From the NCBI RefSeq assembly GCF_004331955.1, contig NZ_CP036532.1, positions 1,922,001 to 1,986,000 of the forward strand: 64,000 bases of DNA. The letters run 5' to 3'. Below the pieces are notes generated by a model. The model ran no database searches, was not told the origin of the DNA, and saw only the letters and a program-made list of their open reading frames with translations. Source of the stretch: Roseitalea porphyridii (GTDB lineage: Bacteria; Pseudomonadota; Alphaproteobacteria; Rhizobiales; Rhizobiaceae). Positions 8,882 to 16,586 of the stretch are shown one piece after another. Each line of letters starts with the position of its first letter. Position 1 is the stretch's first letter. The position numbers and the translations under genes were made by a program.

Positions 8882-11002
8882 ATGAAACAGATCCTCCAGA
8901 ACCTCTCCACTGGCGAATCCCAACTCGTGGAAGCGCCGGCTCCGCAGGCGCGGCAGGGAAGTCTGTTGATCGACACGACCGCATCACTCATTTCCACGGG
9001 CACTGAGCGCATGCTCGTGGACTTCGGCAGATCGGGTCTGATCGCAAAGGCTCGTGGTCAGCCCGATAAGGTGCGGCAGGTCCTCGACAAGGTGGCCACC
9101 GACGGGCTGATGAGTACCGTCGACGCCGTGCGCTCGAAACTTGGGCAGCCGATCCCGCTGGGCTACTGCAATGTGGGCGTTGTCCGCGAGTCAGGGGCCG
9201 ATCGGTTTCGAAAGGGCGACCGGGTGGTTTCGAATGGGCCGCATGCAGATGTTGTCTGCGTGCCGAAGAACCTCTGTGCCCGTATTCCTGACAATGTGAC
9301 CGACGAGTCAGCCACTTTCACCGTGGTCGCCAGCATCGGATTGCAGGGCATACGTCTGGCCCAACCGACCCTGGGCGAGGCATTTGTGGTTACCGGCGCA
9401 GGATTGATCGGCCTGCTGACCGTGCAGATGCTGCGGTCGCAAGGATGCCGGGTGCTGGCCATCGATTTCGATCCGGAGAAGCTGGAACTGGCGCGCACTT
9501 TCGGAGCGGAGGTGTGCAACCCAGCCGCAGGTGAAGACCCTGTTGAAGCGGGTTTTGCGTTCAGCCGCGGCCAGGGAGTGGATGGTGTCATCATCACGGC
9601 TTCAACCAAATCCAACGATCCGATCGCTCAGGCCGCACGGATGTGCCGCAAGCGAGGGCGCATCATCCTGGTGGGTGTGGCCGGGACGAACCTCAATCGC
9701 GCAGATTTCTACGAGAAGGAACTGAGCTTTCAGGTTTCCTGCTCCTATGGTCCGGGCCGTTATGACCCACAGTATGAGGAACACGGTCACGATTACCCGG
9801 TTGGCTTCGTTCGTTGGACCCAGAAGCGCAATTTCGAGGCCGTCCTCGACCTGCTCGCTTCGGGTGCGTTGAACGTCGCACCGCTGATCAGCCACCGGGT
9901 GCCGTTCGATGAAGCGCCACGCGCCTACCAACTCCTGTCGACCGACAAGACGGCCCTGGGGATCCTGCTGACCTATGGCCATGCCTCAGAACCGCGCCAT
10001 TTGCGCAGCGTATCCTTGACGGAAACGCCTGTTTCCAGTTCGGCAAAGGCGGTCGTTGGCTTCATCGGGGCCGGGAACTATGCCTCGCGCGTACTGATCC
10101 CGGCTTTCAAGGCCTCCGGGGCTTTCCTGCACACCATCGCCTCGACCGGAGGAACGAATGCCGTAGTGCATGGTCGCAGGACGAGCTTTGCCAATGCGAC
10201 ATCAGACACCGAGGCGCTGATCGCGGACCCGGACATCAGCGCCGTCGCAATCGTGACCAGACACAACAGTCATGCCCGTCTGACGCAGCAGGCCCTGCGC
10301 GCAGGCAAGAATGTCTTCATCGAGAAACCCTTGGCCCTGACTTACGAGGAGCTTGACGACGTCAAGGCTGCTTACGCCGAAAGCAGGAAGCACCTGATGG
10401 TCGGCTTCAACCGCAGGTTCGCGCCGCAGGTGCAGACCATGAAAGGCCTGCTCGACAAAGTGAGAGCGCCGAAGAGCTTCGTCATGGTGATGAACGCTGG
10501 GGCTATTCCAGCCGACCACTGGACACAGGATCCGGCGGTCGGAGGAGGACGAATTATCGGCGAAGCATGTCACTACATCGACCTGATGCGCTTTCTCGCG
10601 GGCACGCCGATCACATCGGTCCAGGCGCAGCGCATGGGCGACACCGACGCCGAGGCCGTGACCGAGGACAAGGCCGCAATTACGCTTGGTTTTGATGACG
10701 GGTCGTTCGGCACGATCCACTACCTCGCGAACGGCGGTGCGTCCTTTCCCAAGGAACGTGTCGAGGTGTTCGTCTCTGGGCGTACCCTTCAGTTGGATAA
10801 CTTTCTCAAGCTAAGGGGATACAACTGGCCAGGTTTTCGGAAACAGAACCTCTGGCGGCAGGATAAAGGACAGAGGGAATGCGCTGCTGCCTTCGTCAAG
10901 GCAGTCGAGGCGGGCGGTGCGGCGCCGATCCCTGCCGAGGAGTTGTTCGAAGTCGCCAAAGTCACCATCGACGCGGCCCGGATCCTGCGTTCACAAGGAT
11001 GA
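8882..11002 (+). CDS. Bi-domain oxidoreductase: zinc-type alcohol dehydrogenase fused to Gfo/Idh/MocA domain
   Basis: A 706-residue fusion. Residues about 1-370 are an MDR alcohol dehydrogenase (GYCNVGVV, then the dinucleotide motif VVTGAGLIGLLTV); residues about 385-706 are a Gfo/Idh/MocA dehydrogenase (VGFIGAGNYASRV, EKPLALTYEE). Such fusions occur in alphaproteobacterial polysaccharide loci beside heparinase II/III-like genes, as here, where the next gene overlaps by ATGA. It probably oxidises or epimerises a sugar or uronate nucleotide; the reaction is not established. Confidence 0.85.
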   Translation: MKQILQNLSTGESQLVEAPAPQARQGSLLIDTTASLISTGTERMLVDFGRSGLIAKARGQPDKVRQVLDKVATDGLMSTVDAVRSKLGQPIPLGYCNVGVVRESGADRFRKGDRVVSNGPHADVVCVPKNLCARIPDNVTDESATFTVVASIGLQGIRLAQPTLGEAFVVTGAGLIGLLTVQMLRSQGCRVLAIDFDPEKLELARTFGAEVCNPAAGEDPVEAGFAFSRGQGVDGVIITASTKSNDPIAQAARMCRKRGRIILVGVAGTNLNRADFYEKELSFQVSCSYGPGRYDPQYEEHGHDYPVGFVRWTQKRNFEAVLDLLASGALNVAPLISHRVPFDEAPRAYQLLSTDKTALGILLTYGHASEPRHLRSVSLTETPVSSSAKAVVGFIGAGNYASRVLIPAFKASGAFLHTIASTGGTNAVVHGRRTSFANATSDTEALIADPDISAVAIVTRHNSHARLTQQALRAGKNVFIEKPLALTYEELDDVKAAYAESRKHLMVGFNRRFAPQVQTMKGLLDKVRAPKSFVMVMNAGAIPADHWTQDPAVGGGRIIGEACHYIDLMRFLAGTPITSVQAQRMGDTDAEAVTEDKAAITLGFDDGSFGTIHYLANGGASFPKERVEVFVSGRTLQLDNFLKLRGYNWPGFRKQNLWRQDKGQRECAAAFVKAVEAGGAAPIPAEELFEVAKVTIDAARILRSQG

Positions 11003-12804
11003 GACGCCTGAAACGACTGCGGACCTATGCCCGCATCGGACCGGCAAGCATCGCGCGGGTGGCTGCTTATCGGTTGGGATTGATGACCGGTTGGCATCCG
11101 GCTCTTCGGCTCTCCGCAGCGGTACCTGCTCGGCCTTTCTTTCGCGCTTCGGAACGGCGGGGAGACGTGCCCTCACCTAACAAGGCATGGGACGATGCCC
11201 TGCATTGGTTCGGCTGGTACCAAAGGCCGCTGCCATCTGATACGCCCAACTGGTTCGGCAACCCGTTCTCGGAAACGCGCCAGCCAGACGCCTCACGCGA
11301 TTGGTGGCGTATTTCCGATTTTGGCGCCGGCGACATCAAGGGGCTTTGGGAACTCTCGCGTTTCAACTGGGTCTTGGCGTGGTCCACCAAAGCAGCCGAC
11401 GGGGACACTGCTGCACTGAAGCGGATGAACCATTGGCTGGCTGATTGGGCCCGAGAAAACCCGCCCTACAAGGGCCCGAACTGGAAATGCGGGCAAGAGG
11501 CATCGATCCGCGTGCTGCATCTCGTTGCGTCCGCTTGGGCACTCGGTCAGGATCGCGCCCCGGAACCAGGCCTTGTCGATCTCACGGCCGCCCATCTGCA
11601 ACGGATCGCATCGACCATCTCGTACGCAATAGGCCAGCAGAACAATCATGGCACTTCTGAAGCTGCAGCGTTGTTCATTGGCGGAAGCTTCCTCTCCGGA
11701 AGTGACCCTCGCGCCGAGACCTGGGCGCGTACGGGCCGGCGTCGTCTGGAAGAGCGCGCTGCAACCCTGATTGAGCCCGATGGTAGCTTTAGCCAGTATT
11801 CGGTGACCTATCACCGGCTCATGCTGGACACATACGCACTTTCCGAAGCCTGGCGGCGGCATCGTGGCTTGCCCGAATTTTCCACCCGTTTGCGTAATCG
11901 CCTGGCTGCCGCAACGGACTGGCTCTGGAGCCTCATCGATTCTAAATCCGGCGATGCTCCCAATATCGGGGCCAACGACGGGGCGCACCTGCTGCAACTG
12001 ACTGGCGCCGACTATCGCGACTTCCGCCCTTCGGTCCAACTTGCGGCGGCCCTGTTTCGCGGGGCCGATGCTTTTGGTCCGGGACCGTGGATGAAGCCGC
12101 TTCGTTGGCTCGAGGTCGCCGATGGAAAGTCCATCGCTTCACCGCATAGTCAAAGCTTCAACCATGGAGGCTATCATGTTCTCCGGATCGGATCGGCAAT
12201 GGCAGTACTGCGCTATCCGCGGTTCCGCTTCCGCCCCAGCCAAGCCGATGGCCTGCATGTCGATCTCTGGCGTGATGGGATCAATCTTCTGCGCGATGCG
12301 GGAACTTTCAGTTACAATGCCGAAGACTCCGAGTGGTTTTCTGGCACGGCGGCTCACAACACGATCGAGTTTGACGGGCGCGACCAGATGATCCGCCTTG
12401 GGAGATTTCTGTTTGGTGACTGGCTCAGCGCCCAATCCGTCGAGGCCGTTCGCGACGACGGCGACGCGGTAACCGCGGCGGCGGCCTACACTGACGCCAA
12501 GGGGGCACGGCATCACCGCACCATCACGCTGACCGCCGATGGAATGCTTTGCCGAGACGTCATATCTGGAAACTTCCGCGAGGCCTGTCTACGGTGGCGC
12601 TTGGCGCCTGGCCAATGGCAACTCGACGACACCATTATTCGCAGTGGAACGTGCTCGATCTCAATTGAGGTCGACGGTGTGCCGATGCCTCCGACAATTG
12701 GAGCTACTATGGAATCCCGCCACTATCATCACAGAGCGGAGATCCCATTCATCTCTGTCAAGGTGAACCGGGCGGCGACTATCGTCACCGAGATCACCTT
12801 CTGA
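10999..12804 (+). CDS. Heparinase II/III family protein
   Basis: A 601-residue protein with an N-terminal alpha/alpha-toroid region (WRISDFGAGDIKGLWELSRFN, NNHGTSEAAALFIGG, YSVTYHRLMLDTYAL) and a C-terminal beta-sandwich with the heparinase II/III signature (HADGLHVD-like QADGLHVDLWRDG, GTFSYN, AHNTIEFDGRDQM). The family cleaves uronate-containing polysaccharides by beta-elimination. No clear signal peptide is visible, so it may act in the cytoplasm or leave by another route. The start overlaps the stop of the bi-domain oxidoreductase, and the two are very likely one functional unit, perhaps for trimming or modifying a uronate-containing polymer. Confidence 0.85.
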   Translation: MRRLKRLRTYARIGPASIARVAAYRLGLMTGWHPALRLSAAVPARPFFRASERRGDVPSPNKAWDDALHWFGWYQRPLPSDTPNWFGNPFSETRQPDASRDWWRISDFGAGDIKGLWELSRFNWVLAWSTKAADGDTAALKRMNHWLADWARENPPYKGPNWKCGQEASIRVLHLVASAWALGQDRAPEPGLVDLTAAHLQRIASTISYAIGQQNNHGTSEAAALFIGGSFLSGSDPRAETWARTGRRRLEERAATLIEPDGSFSQYSVTYHRLMLDTYALSEAWRRHRGLPEFSTRLRNRLAAATDWLWSLIDSKSGDAPNIGANDGAHLLQLTGADYRDFRPSVQLAAALFRGADAFGPGPWMKPLRWLEVADGKSIASPHSQSFNHGGYHVLRIGSAMAVLRYPRFRFRPSQADGLHVDLWRDGINLLRDAGTFSYNAEDSEWFSGTAAHNTIEFDGRDQMIRLGRFLFGDWLSAQSVEAVRDDGDAVTAAAAYTDAKGARHHRTITLTADGMLCRDVISGNFREACLRWRLAPGQWQLDDTIIRSGTCSISIEVDGVPMPPTIGATMESRHYHHRAEIPFISVKVNRAATIVTEITF

Positions 12805-12806
12805 TT

Positions 12807-14027
12807 ATGCACGTCCTCTACTTTCATCAGCACTTCTCGACCCCGCAGGGGTCTGCAGGAACGCGGTCTTACGAGATGGCCCAGGCACTCATCCGAGCGG
12901 GACACAGCGTCACGATGGTTTGCGGTCGCTATGCGCAGGGTGAGACCGGGCTGAACACGCCGTTCGCAAAGGGGCGTCGGCGCGGGGTGGTTGATGGTAT
13001 TGACGTGATCGAGTTTGATCTCGACTACGGAAACCACATGACGTTTGTGCAGCGCGTCGGGGTGTTTGCGAAGTTCGCATTCGGCTCAATAGGGGTCGCC
13101 CTGCGTGAGCCTGCTGATGTCGTCTTTGCCACTTCGACGCCGTTGACGGCTGGCATACCGGGTATTTTTGCGCGCTGGCTCCGAAGCAAGCCCTTTGTTT
13201 TTGAGGTGCGTGATCTATGGCCCGAACTTCCTAAAGCAATGGGCGTCATCACCAACCCGATCCTTCTTGGACTAATGTCGATGCTGGAGTGGGCGTCCTA
13301 TCACTCGGCCAATCGACTGGTCGGCTTGTCGCCCGGGATCGTTGAAGGGATCGCTGCACGCGGCGTCGACAAGTCGCGTATAGCGATGATCCCGAATGGG
13401 TGTGATCTTGGTCTCTTTGCAAGCCCTCTTGAGGTGTGGCGTCCCGAGGGCGTGCAAGATGACCAGTTACTTGCCATCTTTGCTGGCACGCATGGCAACG
13501 CAAATGGGCTCGATTCGGTCTTGAATGCCGCCGCGGTGCTCAAAGAGCGGAGCCGAGACGACATCCGGATCGTCTTGGTCGGCCAAGGCCGTGACAAGCC
13601 AGACCTGCAGGCCCGCTCGCGCGCCGAGAACCTCGACATCGTGTTGTTCCTCGACCCCGTCCCAAAGACCAGGCTAGCAGGGCTGATGGCTGGCGCCGAT
13701 ATCGGGCTCCAGGTCCTGCGGAATGTGCCAGCCTTCTATTACGGCACATCGCCGAACAAGTTCTTCGACTACATATCGGCCGGGTTGCCGGTGCTGAACA
13801 ACTATCCAGGTTGGCTCGCGGGGCTGATTGCGGAGCATGATTGCGGATATGCAGTGCCGCCCGATGATCCGGCAGCTTTTGCAGATGCGCTGATCGGCGC
13901 CGCGGAAGGCCGCCATGGCCTGAAAAGGATGGGAACTAACGCCCGCCAGCTTGCGGAGGATCAATTCTCGCGGAGCCTCCTTGCCAGCAAATGGGTCGAC
14001 TGGCTCACGGGCGCAGGGCGAGCATGA
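12807..14027 (+). CDS. GT4 glycosyltransferase, WbuB-like
   Basis: GT-B glycosyltransferase of family 4 (406 aa). The N-terminus MHVLYFHQHFSTPQGSAGTR and the segments FEVRDLWPELP, IPNGCDLGLF and YGTSPNKFFDYISAGLPVL match the WbuB group (L-FucNAc/GlcNAc-type transferases acting on a lipid-linked first sugar). It begins two bases after the heparinase gene and precedes the initiating phospho-sugar transferase, so it probably adds the second sugar. Donor sugar cannot be read from the sequence. Confidence 0.85.
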   Translation: MHVLYFHQHFSTPQGSAGTRSYEMAQALIRAGHSVTMVCGRYAQGETGLNTPFAKGRRRGVVDGIDVIEFDLDYGNHMTFVQRVGVFAKFAFGSIGVALREPADVVFATSTPLTAGIPGIFARWLRSKPFVFEVRDLWPELPKAMGVITNPILLGLMSMLEWASYHSANRLVGLSPGIVEGIAARGVDKSRIAMIPNGCDLGLFASPLEVWRPEGVQDDQLLAIFAGTHGNANGLDSVLNAAAVLKERSRDDIRIVLVGQGRDKPDLQARSRAENLDIVLFLDPVPKTRLAGLMAGADIGLQVLRNVPAFYYGTSPNKFFDYISAGLPVLNNYPGWLAGLIAEHDCGYAVPPDDPAAFADALIGAAEGRHGLKRMGTNARQLAEDQFSRSLLASKWVDWLTGAGRA

Positions 14028-14031
14028 AACG

Positions 14032-14625
14032 ATGAAGCGGACACTGGACATCCTCGGAGCTCTGTTCGGCTTGGCTCTCTTGTTCCCGGTTCTTGCGATC
14101 GTTGCTCTGCTCATCTGGTGGAAGATGGGATCGCCCGTTCTCTTCTGCCAAACACGGCCCGGGCTCCACGCCAGGCCCTTCAAGATGGTGAAGTTCCGGA
14201 CGATGCGCGATGCGATTGATGCCAACGGAACCCCCCTGCCCGATGCGGAAAGGCTCACCGGGCTTGGCAGTTTCCTGCGGTCATCATCGCTCGACGAGTT
14301 GCCCGAGCTTTGGAACGTCCTGAAAGGTGAGATGAGCCTGGTCGGGCCGCGCCCGCTGCTGATGGAGTATCTGCCGCTCTACAACGCAACCCAGGCGCGC
14401 CGGATGGAGGTTCGTCCCGGCGTGACCGGTTGGGCGCAGGTCAATGGGCGAAATGCGATCTCTTGGGACGAGAAATTTGCACTGGATGTCTGGTATGTCG
14501 ACAATCGGAGCTTGGCATTGGATCTGAAAATAATCTGGCTCACAATCTGGAAGGTGTTCGGTCGCAGCGGCATTTCCGCGGCGGGCAAAGCGACCATGTC
14601 CAAGTTCACCGGGAGCAAATCTTGA
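14032..14625 (+). CDS. pglC: PglC-like undecaprenyl-phosphate sugar-1-phosphate transferase
   Basis: Small monotopic phosphoglycosyl transferase (197 aa) that starts the repeat unit by moving a sugar-1-phosphate to undecaprenyl phosphate. One N-terminal hydrophobic segment is followed by KMVKFRTMRD, SLDELPELWNVLKGEMS, VGPRPLL and VRPGVTGWAQVNGRNAISW. The C-terminal RSGISAAGKATMSKFTG closely follows the Campylobacter PglC ending, which suggests di-N-acetylbacillosamine phosphate as donor. That reading is strengthened by the next two genes (PglD-like and PglE-like). The catalytic Asp-Glu pair lies in SLDELPE. Start ATG 14032 gives the standard N-terminus. Confidence 0.88.
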   Translation: MKRTLDILGALFGLALLFPVLAIVALLIWWKMGSPVLFCQTRPGLHARPFKMVKFRTMRDAIDANGTPLPDAERLTGLGSFLRSSSLDELPELWNVLKGEMSLVGPRPLLMEYLPLYNATQARRMEVRPGVTGWAQVNGRNAISWDEKFALDVWYVDNRSLALDLKIIWLTIWKVFGRSGISAAGKATMSKFTGSKS

Positions 14626-15248
14626 GCAGACTAATCGGTGTCTATGGGGCATCGGGGTGCGGACGCGGCATCATGCCTCTGTTACGCGCGCAATTCCCGC
14701 AAAACGAACTTGTCTTCATCGACGATGGACAGGCGCCCGGGCACGTCAATGGCCATGAAATCGTTGACTGGACTGACTTTCTCGAACGTGATGACGATGA
14801 GAGGGCCATCAGTATCGCCGTCGCCAAGCCGAATGTCCGTCGTTTTCTCGCCGAGAGATGCGCGGCGGCCGGAATTCCGTTGATTGAGGCACGGGCGGCC
14901 TCTGTCGTCCAGATGGACGACGTCTCTATCGGAGAGGGCGCATGCCTATCGCCATTTGTAACTCTGACATCCAATATTCGGATCGGTCGGTGTTTTCACG
15001 CCAATCTTTATTCGTATGTCGAGCACGACTGCGTCATTGGCGATTTCGTGACGTTTGCGCCTGGAGCCAAAGTCAATGGAAGTGTCACGATCAGAGACGA
15101 CGCCTATATTGGCTCGGGCGCGGTCATCCGGCAGGGCGTGACCATCGGCAATGGAGCGATCGTGGGCATGGGGGCGATCGTGACTCGTGACGTGCCGTCG
15201 CGTTCGACCGTCGTTGGAAACCCCGCCAAACCGCTCGTCGACGTCTGA
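14622..15248 (+). CDS. pglD: PglD-like sugar O/N-acetyltransferase (left-handed beta-helix)
   Basis: N-acetyltransferase of the NeuD/PglD family (208 aa). It has an N-terminal nucleotide-sugar binding Rossmann-like part (IGVYGASGCGRGI) and a C-terminal hexapeptide-repeat beta-helix (GEGACLSPFVTL, IGRCFHANLYSYVEHDCVIGD, VTIRDDAYIGSGAVIRQGV). The conserved histidine in the SYVEHD segment would be the catalytic base. TTG 14622 is the best start: GGGAG is seven bases upstream and the codon overlaps the pglC stop as TTGA. It would acetylate the 4-amino group of a UDP-4-amino sugar produced by the following aminotransferase. Confidence 0.85.
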   Translation: MSRLIGVYGASGCGRGIMPLLRAQFPQNELVFIDDGQAPGHVNGHEIVDWTDFLERDDDERAISIAVAKPNVRRFLAERCAAAGIPLIEARAASVVQMDDVSIGEGACLSPFVTLTSNIRIGRCFHANLYSYVEHDCVIGDFVTFAPGAKVNGSVTIRDDAYIGSGAVIRQGVTIGNGAIVGMGAIVTRDVPSRSTVVGNPAKPLVDV

Positions 15249-15250
15249 TC

Positions 15251-16393
15251 ATGCGCATTCACCTCTCCCGCCCACATATGTCCGGCCATGAAGAAGCCCG
15301 AGTGGCCGAAGCATTTGCATCGAATTATATCGCTCCGCTTGGCCCACAGTTGGAGGCCTTCGAAGCGTGCGTGCGGGACTATCTTGGGGATCAAGACCTG
15401 CATTGCGTCGGGCTATCCTCTGGATCGGCAGCGCTGCACCTCGCCTTGCGAATTGCGGGTGTCGGCCCAGGCGACGAGGTCTGGATCTCCTCGATGACAT
15501 TCGCCGGCGGCATCTTCCCGGTGAGTTACATGGGCGCAACGCCGCGCTTCTTCGATCTAGACCCGGCCAGCTGGACGCTCGACACTGCCCTCCTTTCCCA
15601 GGAGTTGGCCAAGGCCGCGGCCGAGAACCGCTTGCCCAAGGCCATTGTGCCCACCGACTTGTATGGCCAGTCCGTCGATCTCGATGCGCTTGAGATCCTT
15701 GCGGCTCAGTATGACGTCCGCCTGATTCTTGACAGCGCCGAGAGCTTCGGCGCCGCCTACAAGGCCGGCCGAAAGGCGGGCACCGGCGGTGACGCTGCGA
15801 TCTTGTCGTTTAACGGCAACAAGATCATCACAACTTCCGGCGGCGGCATGCTGGTGACGCGTCACGGGAATTGGGCAGATCAGGCAGGCTTTCTGGCAAC
15901 GCAGGCCCGCGATCCTGCCCCGCATTACGAGCACTCCACCTACGGATACAATTATCGCCTGTCCAACATCTGCGCGGCTATCGGGCTGGGCCAGATGAAC
16001 GTTCTGGACGCCCGCGTTGCGCGCCGTCGGGAAATCTTCGCACGCTACGAGGCCGCCCTCGCCCGCCCGGGCGTCGCATTCATGCCCGAGCCCGAGGGGC
16101 TGCGGTCGACCCGCTGGCTCACCGCGCTGACGATCGATCCAGATCGCACCGGCGTGAGCCGGGAGGACATCCGTCTCATGCTTTTAGAAAGGCAGATCGA
16201 GTCCCGGCCGCTTTGGAAACCGATGCATATGCAGCCGCTCTACGCGGGCGCGGTCTATCACGGAACCGGAGTCGACGAGCGCCTCTTCACCAACGGCCTT
16301 TGCCTGCCGTCTGGTAGTGACATGACCGATTCAGAGCAAGATGAGGTAATTGCACTGATCTCTGCCCTGCTTGACCAGCGCACTCAAGACTGA
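15251..16393 (+). CDS. pglE: PglE-like DegT/DnrJ/EryC1/StrS aminotransferase
   Basis: PLP-dependent sugar aminotransferase (380 aa). The segments IHLSRPHMSGHEE, SNYIAPLGPQLEAFE, SFNGNKIITTSGGGML and YEHSTYGYNYRLSNI track Campylobacter PglE closely; the PLP lysine is the K of FNGNK. It would aminate a UDP-4-keto-6-deoxy-HexNAc. The required 4,6-dehydratase (PglF-type) is not in the window. It starts three bases after pglD and is the last gene before a 190-base AT-rich gap. Confidence 0.87.
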   Translation: MRIHLSRPHMSGHEEARVAEAFASNYIAPLGPQLEAFEACVRDYLGDQDLHCVGLSSGSAALHLALRIAGVGPGDEVWISSMTFAGGIFPVSYMGATPRFFDLDPASWTLDTALLSQELAKAAAENRLPKAIVPTDLYGQSVDLDALEILAAQYDVRLILDSAESFGAAYKAGRKAGTGGDAAILSFNGNKIITTSGGGMLVTRHGNWADQAGFLATQARDPAPHYEHSTYGYNYRLSNICAAIGLGQMNVLDARVARRREIFARYEAALARPGVAFMPEPEGLRSTRWLTALTIDPDRTGVSREDIRLMLLERQIESRPLWKPMHMQPLYAGAVYHGTGVDERLFTNGLCLPSGSDMTDSEQDEVIALISALLDQRTQD

Positions 16394-16586
16394 ACGGAAA
16401 AGGGTTTGACAGATCATCAGCCCGCGAAAAACAGTGATATTGGCTCAGTCATACAGACACTTCAATATTGTTTGATCAATAGATAGATACGTATTTTAAT
16501 AGCAGGAAGTGTATCAGATCTTGTTTTCACGAAACAAATTTACGTCTAGGGAGAAAAATACAGACAAATATTCAACACACGGTGAA
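16394..16586. other. AT-rich intergenic stretch
   Basis: This gap is clearly richer in A and T than its neighbours, with short repeats of GATA type around 16479-16490 and a possible weak promoter (TTTGAT at 16471, TTTTAA at 16494). It separates the pgl genes from a membrane protein gene that may have its own promoter and a different origin. A GTG at 16509 in frame with that gene is a less likely start. Confidence 0.4.

Noticed and set aside
16406-16440. TTGACA at 16406 with TGATAT at 16435 as a promoter
   Set aside because: The spacer of 23 bases is too long.
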